Shown here piece by piece: positions 55,185-64,000 of a stretch of DNA of 64,000 bases. Origin of the DNA: Cordylochernes scorpioides (Eukaryota > Arthropoda > Arachnida > Pseudoscorpiones > Chernetidae); NCBI GenBank assembly GCA_030710605.1, contig CP092874.1, forward strand, positions 17,014,062 to 17,078,061. The letters are read 5' to 3'. The position numbers and the translations under genes were made by a program. The first letter of the stretch is position 1, and each line of letters starts with the position of its first letter. Under the pieces are notes generated by a model. That model did no database searches. It saw nothing but the letters and a program-made list of their open reading frames with translations, and had not been told where the DNA came from.

Positions 55185-55419
55185 ACAGTAAACTAAATTT
55201 ACAAATTATTGTAGATCACATGGAAACAACTTTGTCATTGGTCAAAAATAATTATTGATAATAATACATAAAAAAAATAAAAATAATAATAATTTATTTT
55301 TAAAAAAGGTTACAAGTTTTTCTCTAAAAAGTGTAGCGAATGGTCAGTCTATTTACATATTTTTATTTACAACTTCAATAAGTAACAACAGTAAAAGTAA
55401 ACAAAGATATTTACATTTG

Positions 55420-55763
55420 CTATCTTGACTCCTGGTCAGTGCTGTGGCCCTTGCCGTTATGGTCCCCTGATGCCCTGCAGCTCTCCAGCAGTCTTTCTAT
55501 GGCCTAAAAAAAAATAATAATAATAAAAATATTATGAAAATTAAATGTTTTTGTGAAATTAGTAATGCAGTATGTAATATAATGTTTTTGAAACAAAATG
55601 TAAGGAAATAAAAATAAGAAACAAATGAAGTGACTGCGATTATTAGAAAAAAAAAACAAGTTAAAAGAGATACATGAGGTTCGGGGATTTCTTCATATCT
55701 ATTTACACTAGCAGGGTCCTTCAATGATGCTATGGCCTCCAGGAACTTCCTCTGGTGTGAGTT
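55420..55763 (-). CDS. Possible last two exons of a captured host gene
   Basis: Minus strand. An exon-like segment 55763-55707 (19 codons, NSHQRKFLEAIASLKDPAS) is followed by a GTAAAT donor, a 203 bp intron ending TTTTTTTTTAG, and a terminal exon 55503-55420 (27 codons, AIERLLESCRASGDHNGKGH..., then TAG). The two segments join in phase. AATAAA lies ~65 bp beyond the stop (about 55358). Upstream sequence belongs to the flanking duplicated DNA, so only a fragment is here. I do not recognise the protein; predicted helical and charged. It could also be a chance reading frame. Confidence 0.35.
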
Positions 55764-55954
55764 CTGGATACCCCAGTAAATAGTGGATAAAATTGTGATA
55801 AAATTATAATTTTATCACAAATGAATTCAAATTAATTTGTTTTATATTTGTTTTGTGTATTAACATATTATCCTAAATATAGAGGCTACCTGGCCGGCAT
55901 TCATATTTATATGAAAAATAGATACTTCGGCCAGTTAGAGTTTTTTTTTATATT

Positions 55955-55999
55955 TTTCTCAACGTTTCGACAAAAATCTTTTGTCTTCATCAGGAGAAG
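55955..55999 (-). ncRNA. Hammerhead ribozyme (left arm)
   Basis: Minus strand: stem I ACTTCTC, core CTGATGA, a 7 bp stem II GACAAAA / TTTTGTC, GAAA, palindromic ACGT as stem III, T as the cleavage base, stem I partner GAGAAA. All invariant core bases are present. Stem III has no loop, so cleavage would need a dimer. Confidence 0.7.
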
Positions 56000-56076
56000 T
56001 AAATAAAAATAAAGCATTTGGCAAGGCGTTAAATATTGTTCTAATTTAAGATCTTGCCAAATGCTTTATTTTTATT

Positions 56077-56124
56077 TACTTCTCCTGACGAAGACAAAAG
56101 ATGTTTGTTGAAACGTTGAGAAAA
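56077..56124 (+). ncRNA. Hammerhead ribozyme (right arm)
   Basis: Plus strand: ACTTCTC, CTGACGA, stem II GACAAA / TTTGTT (one G-U), GAAA, ACGT, T, GAGAAA. Differs from the left arm at the free position of the core and in the stem II loop, yet keeps all required bases. Confidence 0.7.
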
Positions 56125-56394
56125 TAAAAAAACTCTAACTGGCCGAACTGTCTATTTTTCATATAAATATTAAAATATAGTTTTGTTCTCTACCTACTCT
56201 CTCCTTAGAGAACACAAAACTTTCTTGAACCTGTTCGTCTGTTATTTTTATTTACGAAGACGTTTCACTGTATTTTCTTTTTTTTTTTTACCTCAAAATA
56301 CCAAAAATGGACGTCACTTTAAGTCTTTTTTATACCTTCTCGCTAAAAAAGAAGGTAAAATAAGGAAGCAGAAAACATCTTAGGGAACATAAAA

Positions 56395-56545
56395 AGGGTA
56401 AAAAACATTCCAGAATGGGGGATTGAACCTGAGAACATAATCAGCCGGATTAAAGTCCCAACTTTACGAGCAGAAGACAAAGGAGTGGATTAACATTGGG
56501 AGATAAGATGGGCGGCGGCAGCGTTGCCAGATTGTTGACCTGTGC
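56395..56545 (-). mobile_element. tRNA-like (Lys-type) SINE head (copy 2)
   Basis: Counterpart of 25800-25960, nearly identical. Confidence 0.5.
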
Positions 56546-56734
56546 GGTCGGTTACTCTGTGATTTTTATTTTATTTATTTTTTTTTTTTTTTGTGGGAAG
56601 AGATTAAAGAGAAATGTTTTTTCTGATGATGATCATTATTCATAGAATTACAAAATTTGCATATCCATATTAAACCATATTTGCATATACAGTGTGTAAA
56701 TTAACGCAAAGCAATAACGCGCCATCTATATATA

Positions 56735-57878
56735 CGAGGGCCATCCAATAAATAAGTTTCCCTATTTTTTTTCTGCGAACGAAACGTTGTAAAAATTAGT
56801 TAGTATAGATGAAATGGTCACTAGGATGCGTCGGAAGCTGGTGAGCTTCAAAATCACGCTAACTCGTACGCGCAAGTCCGTAGCGCTTCAGTTTCCATGG
56901 AGCTACCACTGGTGAACGTGTCCGTTTGCAAACTCCGTTTGGTAATTCGTTTTTTTCACGGCGAAAAATTAAACTGCGGTCAATATTCATCGCAATTCAG
57001 TATCAGTGTATGGTGAAGAATGTATGAGCATCCAAATGGTTCGCCGATGGCGTTCATGGTTCTTAGAAGGATGGCAAAACGTGCATGATGACGAGCGAAG
57101 CGGCAGCCCCGTTACTGCTACGGACAATGCAGCCATTGCTGTTGTTCGGAATGTGGTGGAAGCAGATCGCCGCGTCACCATTGACGAAATAATAATTCGA
57201 CTGCTTCCTGGAATCGAAATTAGACGCTCTTCGATTGGAACAATCATGTCAGATGTTTTGGATTTTCGCAAAGTCTGCGCAAGATGGGTCGCAAGATTGC
57301 TCTTGGAAAATCACAAGCAACAACGGATGGAGGCAGCCCGAATTTTCCTGGAAATGCATCAAAGAGATGGAGATCAGCTGTTTTCCCGTATTGTCACTGG
57401 AGATGAAAGCTGGGTGCATCATTCAACTCCAGAAACAAAACGACAAAGCATGGTGTGGAAGAAGCCTGAGGAAAGTGCACCAAAAAAGGCGAAGGTCACA
57501 ATCTCTGCAGGCAAAGTTATGGCTATGGAAAACTTCAAATGGGAAATTTTCACACATCCACCTCATTCTCCGGAACTTGCCCCAAGCGACTTCCATCTTT
57601 ATCCAGCACTCAAGTGGCACCTTGGAGGCAAGCACTTTGCGAATGATGACGAAGTGCAGGCGGAGGCGAACCACTGGCTACTAAGACAGGACACGGCTTG
57701 GTACAACAGTGGTATCTAAAAATTGCTACAACGGTACCAAAAATGTTTGGACAGAAATGGTGATTATTTATAGAAGTAGTCTATGAGTTGTATAATGAAA
57801 ATAAAATAACTGCATAATTGTAAATAATGTGGTTTATTTGTTAAAAAATAGGGAAACTTATTTATTGGATGCCCCTCG
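56735..57878 (+). mobile_element. mariner transposon, internally deleted
   Basis: 1144 bp between TA target duplications (56733-56734, 57879-57880). Inverted ends CGAGGGCCATCCAATAAATA and the complement of TATTTATTGGATGCCCCTCG. Copy 1 has the empty TA-rich site (about 26133-26150). Transposase inside is damaged (next entry). The GC-richer composition sets it apart from neighbours. Confidence 0.93.
57006..57719 (+). pseudogene. mariner transposase, deleted around the second catalytic Asp
   Basis: 237-codon frame. N-terminal helix-turn-helix part with SIQMVRRWRSWF and DDERSGSP. First catalytic Asp in VTGDESW (residue 133). Third-Asp region HPPHSPELAPSDFHLYP (D195). Between residues 173 and 175 some 70 residues expected in the family are missing, including the second catalytic Asp. 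A TAA at 57717 cuts the C terminus, with the frame continuing for ~20 codons. The start also lies inside the family's normal N terminus, so the product is inactive. Confidence 0.9.
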
Positions 57879-58199
57879 TATATAAAATGAAAGGATCTAA
57901 AAGCACGAATGTTTCTTTTATACATAATGCAAACTTCTGCTGTCCTTACTGCGATGAAAAATATAGTGTGTGTGATTGTAAAGTGTTCCAAGACTGAACG
58001 AAAGAGCAAAAAAATGGCGAAATAGCTGGGAGGGTTTATCAGTGATGAGCCAGGACTCCCGATATCTTTCCACCGCAGTAAGTGCAGTAGGAACAGGTTC
58101 ATTTTTAAAAGAAAAAATCGTATTAAATAGCTTCATTTCTTGTAAATAGATTGCACACCTATATCTTATGTCGAAATTTAAAAATTGTTAAAGTTTAGA

Positions 58200-58774
58200 A
58201 TCATGATAACCATGGTGGGTAGAGAGTTGTGACAGCTTGTACTGTAAGTACACCACATGTCTACACATGTAGTACCAGGCCATGATGGTGGGTAGAGGGT
58301 TGTGACAGCTTGTACTGTAAGTACACCACATGTCTACACATGTAGTACCAGGCCATGATGGTGGGTAGAGGGTTGTGACAGCTTGTACTGTAAGTACACC
58401 ACATGTCTACACATGTAGTACCAGGCCATGATAATCATGGTGGGTAGAGGGTTGTGATAGCTTGTAATGTAAGTACACCACATGTCTACACATGTAGTAC
58501 CAGGCCATGGTAGGTAGAGGGTTGTGACAGCTTGTACTGTAAGTACACCACATGTCTACACATGTAGTACCAGGCCATCATGTTGGGTAGAGGGTTGTGA
58601 CAGCTTGTACTGTAAGTACACCACATGTCTACACATGTAGTACCAGGCCATGGTAGGTAGAGGGTTGTGACAGCTTGTACTGTAAGTACACCACATGTCT
58701 ACACATGTAGTACCAGGCCATGGTAGGTAGTGAGTTGTGACAGCTTGTACTGTAAGAACACCACATGTCTACAC
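58200..58774 (+). repeat. 73 bp minisatellite, ~8 units (left of element B)
   Basis: A second array of the same unit, with more variants (CCATGGTAGG, CATGTTGGG). Ends at CACATGTCTACAC (58762-58774), duplicated at 61276-61288. Confidence 0.93.
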
Positions 58775-61275
58775 CGACCGTGCGGCCACGCGTCGCGCGA
58801 GCTCCGTGATTCTCGCCTCTGGCGAGCGGAAAAATGTCGCGGCAAGCGACAAATTTGGTATGGGCTGAAAGCCCGTCAAAAGCCGAGAAAAAGCCTGCAA
58901 GGCACGGCTCACTAGCACAACCATGTGCAGAATTATCCGCAAATCAATATTTGCAGAACGAAATCCCAATAGTTTTGAGAAAAAATCAAAACTATATGTA
59001 AATCCGCCCGCCGGCAGCCAGGATGCAAATTCTGCCGCGCCGGTCGACCTTGCGGCTATTCCAACTTCCAACGCCGCTGCTCAAGTTCGGAGAAACTGGG
59101 CTGACATCACAGAAGAGGTGAATCCTGGAGCTGAGGAAGGATTTACCCTCGTCCAGGGTAGGAAGAGGCGCCGTGGCTCGGCAAATTCGCCTACGGCTGC
59201 TGCACCATCCTCCAATGCTGGAGGTTCCAGGACCATTCGCCGACCTTAACCATCGGCGGGTTCGGTGCCGCGGGCCCAGGAAATCAGGGTCACCAGAGCA
59301 CACATCGCGGAAGCCAGGGCGCGGCAGGCGTCCTCCTCCGAGGAACACTGTGTGTACATCGAACACAGCCCCGAACTGGAGCCCTTCCACTACCTTAAGG
59401 CATTGGATAGGATGCTCGGAGGAACTGCCGGAGTCATCCAGATCACCAAGGTGAACGGCCACCAGCTCCTGGGACTGACCAACAGAGGCCTGGCCGAGCG
59501 CCTCATAAGTGAGGGCCTCGAGGTTGAGGGAACACTCCTCAGGGCATTTCCTTTCCGCAAAAGAGCGGAAAGGATTACAGTGGGTAACCTCCCCTTCTTT
59601 GTAGGAGACTCCGCTGTCATCAACGCCCTCTCTCCATATGGGCGGGTTACGTCCATCGCCCCTAAGCAGATGAAGGCGGGCCCCTACGTCTACGTCGATG
59701 GCCGGCGAGACATCTTCATCACCCTACATGAGGGGATCACCATCGAGAGGCTTCCAACCCGCCTCGACATCAACATCAAAGGCGAAGCCTGGCCTGCGTA
59801 CCTGTCCTCGGGCATCAGGTGTTCCAGGTGCCACTGACAAGGGCATCGGAGGGCCATTTGCCCCCTGCTTGCAGGGCAGGCCAACAACACCAGAATGGCC
59901 CCACCAACCACTCCTGCAGGCGTCCCACCACCGACCATCCCTGCACCGCCTCAGCGGTCAGCAGCCCAGCCTCCTGCGCCGGCACCCTCCAATCCAGCCA
60001 TGGAGGTTTGCAGCGCTCCTCCCGAGGCCCGAGCTGTGCTCCATCCATCCGCACCTCGGCCATCTCCACCAGCGGCCCCAACCTTACCTATGGAGGAGAC
60101 ACCTTCTGCCCCTCCACCTGTGACCCCTGCTCCGTCCCCGCAGGTGCCTGAGGGTCCCGTGGGCCCTCGCTCGGCCATTTCACAAAATCCAGAGCCGCCT
60201 CCCGCTCGGCCGGACTTCGTTGCCCCGCGCGACCCTCTGCCCGCCCAGAAGACCCTCGGGCCTGCGGCCCCAACACCGGACGTGGAAATGTCCATCGTGG
60301 AGGAGACCTTTGCGTCCTCCACGTCATCGGCAAAGAACGCAACAAGAGTCGACCTCGATGCGTTCATCGAGAAGCACCCCAGCGTGTCCTTCGCTGGGAC
60401 GGACGCCCTTGGTCTTGGGCGGGAGGAGGTCTTAGACCTCCTCTCCTCGAGGACCAAGGCACAGAGGAAAGGACCCCTCCTGTCGCCTCCGCAGTGCGAC
60501 GCCCTCGCCAGCCTAATCGGGCAAATCTTGAATCTGAGGCCCGGAGCAGCCAGCAACCTTTACAAAGTCCTCGGACAAGTCAAAGCTGAGCTGAGGCCAA
60601 CACCATCCGCAGTGCCCACACCTCCACTGCCTGCGCCTCGACCATCTGAGCCGGTGCCGCTCACTTCCCACGGGAAACAACTGTCACCTGCTCTCAGAAC
60701 TCCCCCGCTGCCCGCCCCGGCGGAGATGGAGGAGGACGTTCCAATGACGGAGGAAGAGCGCTATGCACCCCCACCGCCTGCACCTCGGCTCGCTGGGCCA
60801 ATACCACCCGTCCCCCATGGGGATTCGACGACACTGGCCATGGCGACACCTCCGCCTCCACTATCCACCCAAATGGATAGAGCTCTGATGGACAAGCGCT
60901 GGGAGGCGCTAAGAGATTTAATGCATGAATTGGATCGTGAATTCGAACTCGACTTGGAGCACCGATTCCAATCGCGGGTTGACGTGGATGACATCATAAG
61001 AGCAATCCTATACCCCGGGGATAGGGAGCCCCTCATCAAGCGCCTACCCACTCGGGATAGGTACACCCTCGGTGGATTGATGAGCACCGCCATCAGGCGC
61101 GCTCGGGAATTAGATCCTTCTATACTCGAATGTATGTCCGCACTCAGGAAATTACTACCTGCTTGAGTCCAGACGACCCTCGGTGAGGACACCGCCTTTG
61201 AACATTGTTACTTAACTCTTTGTAGTTTGCCGATTGTCTAAGACGACAATAAAAAATTGTTTAATTGTCAATTGT
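58775..61275 (+). mobile_element. Gag-only non-LTR-like element B, inserted in the minisatellite
   Basis: 2501 bp inserted at exactly the same base of the repeat unit as element A, with the same 13 bp duplication (58762-58774, 61276-61288). It has the same GC-rich 5' end (GTGCGGCCACGCGTCGCGCG), the same set of hairpins with changed loops (CTCGCC/GGCGAG, GTCGC/GCGAC) and the same 3' end (CAATAAAAAATTGTTTAATTG). No reverse transcriptase. Confidence 0.85.
58923..61166 (+). pseudogene. Gag/ORF1-like protein gene of element B with two stops
   Basis: One reading frame from ATG 58923 to the stop at 61164-61166 (~747 codons), broken by TAA at 59247-59249 and by TGA at 59835-59837. The second stop falls inside the CCHC knuckle. 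The N-terminal two thirds match element A very closely. The C-terminal ~200 residues are clearly different yet alignable (RVDVDDIIRAILYPGDREPL against A's DLKDAILFTEDTASLMTKL), and B has an extra Pro-rich segment. Confidence 0.82.
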
Positions 61276-61850
61276 CACATGTCTACACATGTAGTACCAG
61301 GCCATCATGTTGGGTAGAGGGTTGTGACAGTTTGTACTGTAAGTACACCACATGTCTACACATGTAGTACCAGGAATCATGGTGGGTAGAGGGCTGTGAC
61401 AGTTTGTACTGTAAGTACACCACATGTCTACACATGTAGTACCAGGCCATCATGGTAGGTAGAGGGTTGTGACAGCTTGTACTGTAAGTACACCACAAGT
61501 CTACACATGTAGTACCAGGCCATGATAATCATGGTGGGTAGAGGGTTGTGACAGCTTGTACTGTAAGTAAACCACATATCTACACATGTAGTACCAGGCC
61601 ATGATGGTGGGTAGAGGGTTGTGACAGCTTGTACTGTAAGTACACCACATGTCTACACATGTAGTACCAGGTCATCATGGTGGGTAGAGGGTTGTGACAG
61701 CTTGTACTGTAAGTACACCACATGTCTACACATGTAGTACCAGGTCATCATGGTGGGTAGAGGGTTGTGACATCTTGTACTGTAAGTACACCACATGTCT
61801 ACACATGTAGTACCAGGACATGATGGTGGGTAGAAGGTTGTGACAGCTCA
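61276..61850 (+). repeat. 73/79 bp minisatellite, ~8 units (right of element B)
   Basis: Right half of the array interrupted by element B. Confidence 0.93.
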
Positions 61851-61859
61851 CATAGTAAA

Positions 61860-62150
61860 ATCAGTTTTACACGAGTCAAAGTTTCAGTTTAGCAAGTAAA
61901 GATGAATATAGAGACATAGAGATATTTACATCATACATTAGACATGAGCCTCTAAAAGTGAGTCAAACTCCATGATGTAGTCATAGTTAAAATCGATGCT
62001 TATCCAGAATTATTACATTACATACTTGGCGATGGTAAAAATGTGCCTCTTATCCGATGCTACATGATCAAAGACGAATTTAACTCGATCAAAAACAAAA
62101 CGTGAATCACTACTCTCACAGACATGTTTCAATTTCACTTAAAAACGAGC
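61860..62150. other. Intergenic DNA, no gene recognised
   Basis: No coding frame or repeat that I can support. Confidence 0.5.
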
Positions 62151-62780
62151 TAAAGACGGGCAATCTCGGTGTTCTATTGTCGGTGGTCCCCTTGCACGTC
62201 GCGATTTGCCAAGGCAATGTCTGTGATACGGCAATGCGCGTAATTTCATTCTCCAGGCTATATCTTCGAATATGTTGTTTGGTAGTTTCCATACCGGTTC
62301 GATGGCAAAATTCTATTTTAAAGATTTGTTATAAGCATTTGTGATGTTTAGATGGGATTGGAGAATCAGATTTCTAAGAGTGCTACTCTTTGTCTTACAA
62401 AAGATGCGTTTATTAGTTTTAATATTTAGGGGGAGTATATTCGTTGAGCTGTTGTTGCGGTTCGTGAAATGGCCGTTCCTTATTTTGTTGTAAAAATGTG
62501 TTAGTTTGTTATAGTCGGAGTTAATGTTCCTTGTTGTGCGTATGAGGAAATAACCAATCGGACGCATTTCTCCTCTTTCATCGACGAAGTCTTTAAACAT
62601 TTTATTCCCTCTCACGCTAAATATAAAGTCGAGGTCTTGTAAGAAACGACATTTAGTTAAAATTATATGTAAGAAATCGTCGTAGGATAGCTTCTCAAAA
62701 TCGATGTAGAGCGACGGTGAAATAATTTTCCAAGTAAGGAGGATCTGTTTGGCGATGACAGGCTGTACAGGTCGTAGTTT
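62150..62780 (-). pseudogene. Non-LTR retrotransposon ORF2 C-terminal relic
   Basis: On the minus strand a frame runs from about 62780 to 62313 (QPVIAKQILLTWKIISPSLY, then RGNKMFKDFVDERG, RNLILQSHLN). After a TAG the same frame continues to about 62145 (EPVWKLPNNIFEDIAWRMKL, ALPYHRHCLGKSRRAR). The order of a W-K-I stretch, then a WRMKL..LP..HRHCLGK stretch, then a Cys-poor tail is like the post-RT region of Tx1/L1-like elements. The assignment is tentative. No RT motif is present. Confidence 0.4.
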
Positions 62781-62904
62781 AAAAGATTAAAATAATTTTA
62801 TGAATTCCTATTCTTTATGAGAAATTTGTTTTCATTTCCATTTATCATTTTCTGGATTCGCTTATAATAAAAATGTCTCTGGGTGATAAGGTGTATAAAT
62901 GTGT

Positions 62905-63030
62905 ACCACATATAGTACCAGGTCATGATAATCATGGTACGTAGGGTCATAGCCTGAAACTACATGTGGTGCACTTACAGTAAAAGCTGTCACAACTCTC
63001 TACCCACCATGATTATCATAGCCTGGACTA
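62905..63030. repeat. Two minisatellite/SINE-tail fragments head to head
   Basis: ATAGTACCAGGTCATGATAATCATGG (about 62910) and, ~65 bp later, ACCCACCATGATTATCATAGCC on the same strand are inverted copies of the same unit region, forming a palindrome ~120 bp long. Confidence 0.65.
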
Positions 63031-63550
63031 CCTTTGCCGTATATTGTAAGACGAAACCCAGCACACAGCATAAATAATTAAATTATAATATTTACATATA
63101 TTCCCACTCCCCCCAGTGTATCATTTGATTTCACTTTTAAAAGTCTCAAGTAATACATCGCACATTCCATATCTCCCTCTTTAGTAAATAATAGAGATAC
63201 TATCTCCATCTATCGGCCAGTTTTGTAACTACTAATATATATAATATAACATTTATTCCTTTTATTTTATTGTTATATATACCGGACACCAAAACACCAT
63301 ATAATGTGAAGGATTTTATCGAATAAAATTAAAATATTTTATTATAGCAGAATTACCCGGCTTCGCCCGGATTCTAACAGAGTGAATGTTTGTCCTACTA
63401 GATTTTTTTTTTTTAATTAAAAATTAACAATATTTGTAGTAGTAATAACATAAATTCGTTAATTTATTATTATTATCATTAATTTTGTACCCCGAAATAT
63501 GCTAATTAGTGAGTTATCGGATATATTTGCATATTCTTGATTGTCCCAGG
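63031..63550. other. AT-rich DNA, no gene recognised
   Basis: Contains a GC-rich palindromic motif CCCGGCTTCGCCCGG near 63356, a motif often seen at transposon ends, but I find no element boundaries. Confidence 0.45.
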
Positions 63551-64000
63551 TCTTGATTGACCTCCCTCCTTCAGTGCCTTCCTCTACTGAGGGTGGGCCT
63601 AATGGTCTCTCCATACCTCCCTCCTTCAATGCCTTCCTCTACTGTGGGTGGGCCACATGGTCTCTCCATATCTCCCTCCTTCAGTGCCTTCCTCTACTGA
63701 GGGTGGGCCACATGGTCTCTCCATATCTCCCTCCTTCAGTGCCTTCCTCTACTGAGGGTGGGCCACATGGTCTCTCCATATCTCCCTCCTTCAGTGCCTT
63801 CCTCTACTGAGGGTGGGCCACATGGTCTCTCCATATCTCCCTCCTTCAGTACCTTCCTCTACTGAGGGTGGGCCACATGGTCTCTCCATATCTCCCTCCT
63901 TCAGTGCCTTCCTCTACTGAGGGTGGGCCACATGGTCTCTCCATATCTCCCTCCTTCAGTGCCTTCCTCTACTGAGGGTGGGCCACATGGTCTCTCCATA
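63551..64000. repeat. 55 bp tandem repeat, at least 8 units, cut by the window end
   Basis: Unit starts TCTCTCCATATCTCCCTCC and includes TTCAGTGCCTTCCTCTACTG and AGGGTGGGCCACATGG, with a period of exactly 55. The first two units are more divergent. The 89-codon frame through it is an artefact because 55 is not a multiple of 3. Confidence 0.93.

Larger units (their letters stand above)
55038..55812. other. Copy-2-specific insert with exon-like sequences
   Basis: Copy 1 joins directly here (around 24970, GAATTT then TATCAGAAATGG). The insert is flanked by AATTT on both sides. It holds a hammerhead-like motif at 55138-55184, an AT-rich stretch, and on the minus strand the exon pair described next. 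Its ends do not match a transposon type I know. Confidence 0.55.
55883..56172. mobile_element. Foldback element with an intact hammerhead in each arm
   Basis: ~290 bp, copy 2 only. Long inverted arms contain TATTTATATGAAAAATAGA, CGGCCAGTTAGAGTTTTTT, CTCAACGTTTC and TTACTTCTCCTGA with complements. A short direct repeat AAATATAG (55875-55882, 56173-56180) flanks it. Both arms keep a complete hammerhead core (next two entries), one on each strand. Confidence 0.75.
28062..58045 (+). repeat. Copy 2 of the large duplication
   Basis: This is the second copy of the segment at 1-26305. The right end follows copy 1 up to the base where copy 1 runs into the N gap (shared text about the end of 26290-26305 and 58020-58037). 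Copy-specific insertions are the copia remnant with nested gypsy (30968-37221), foldbacks (29258-29465, about 39190-39410, 55883-56172), an exon-bearing insert (about 55038-55812), a gag-only element (51667-53965) and a mariner (56735-57878). Relative to copy 1 it lacks the sequence matching about 830-9550 and about 14410-15080. Confidence 0.93.

Noticed and set aside
63353..63370. CCCGGCTTCGCCCGG palindrome as a transposon end
   Set aside because: Resembles motifs seen at repeat ends, but no partner end, target duplication or body could be found.

Overview
This window looks like accessory, repeat-saturated nuclear DNA of an invertebrate animal, probably an arthropod. It is strongly AT-rich and carries Ty3/gypsy and Ty1/copia LTR retrotransposons, a mariner, pogo-like MITEs, tRNA-derived SINEs, relics of several non-LTR retrotransposons and a U6 snRNA pseudogene. 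I see no bacterial operon structure and no intact ordinary host gene. The species cannot be fixed from the sequence. The only candidate host coding sequence is a two-exon fragment at 55420-55763.

The dominant large-scale feature is that the window holds the same ~26-30 kb twice in the same orientation. Copy 1 is 1-26305 and is cut by a run of 100 Ns (26306-26405). Copy 2 is about 28062-58045. The two match through nearly every intergenic stretch but differ by clean insertions. Copy 1 carries a 7.9 kb gypsy element (1427-9339), a SINE (16732-17035) and a 5'-truncated LINE (14734-15065). Copy 2 carries a copia remnant with a second gypsy nested inside it (30968-37221), a mariner (56735-57878), hairpin elements (29258-29465, ~39190-39410, 55883-56172) and a gag-like retroelement (51667-53965). 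Tandem arrays also differ in copy number, for example about 4 versus 24 units of a 119 bp repeat. For the copia, SINE and mariner insertions the other copy shows the empty target site. This is either a young segmental duplication or, quite plausibly given the N gap, two alleles placed end to end by the assembler.

The most interesting content is small and easy to miss. (i) Many hammerhead-ribozyme cores (CTGANGA - stem II - GAAA) sit on both strands. They occur in ~310 bp tandem monomers resembling animal retrozymes (about 10660-11040, 19855-20370 and their copy-2 versions), and in short foldback elements that carry one hammerhead in each arm (15970-16227, 29258-29465, 55883-56172). (ii) Two ~2.3-2.5 kb elements (51667-53965 and 58775-61275) encode only a gag/ORF1-like CCHC protein and have no reverse transcriptase. 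Both are inserted at exactly the same base of a 73 bp minisatellite unit, with the same 13 bp target duplication. (iii) That minisatellite is itself an amplified tail of the tRNA-derived SINE in the window. (iv) A TRIM-like miniature LTR element (19161-19834) is present as LTR-int-LTR in copy 1 and LTR-int-LTR-int-LTR in copy 2.

Layout: 1-950 hairpin element and SINE; 1427-9339 intact gypsy with identical LTRs; 9340-13880 AT-rich DNA with a pogo-like MITE, a retrozyme-like repeat and a GC island; 13880-17520 VNTR, LINE fragments, mariner relic, hammerhead hairpin, SINE and U6 pseudogene; 17640-24640 arrays derived from mariner-type inverted repeats, the TRIM, retrozyme dimers and the minisatellite; 25000-26305 large hairpin and tRNA-like repeat; 26406-28060 unique spacer with a tRNA-like sequence and a LINE relic; 28062-58045 copy 2; 58200-61850 minisatellite with the second gag-only element; 62150-62780 LINE relic; 63551-64000 start of a 55 bp satellite.
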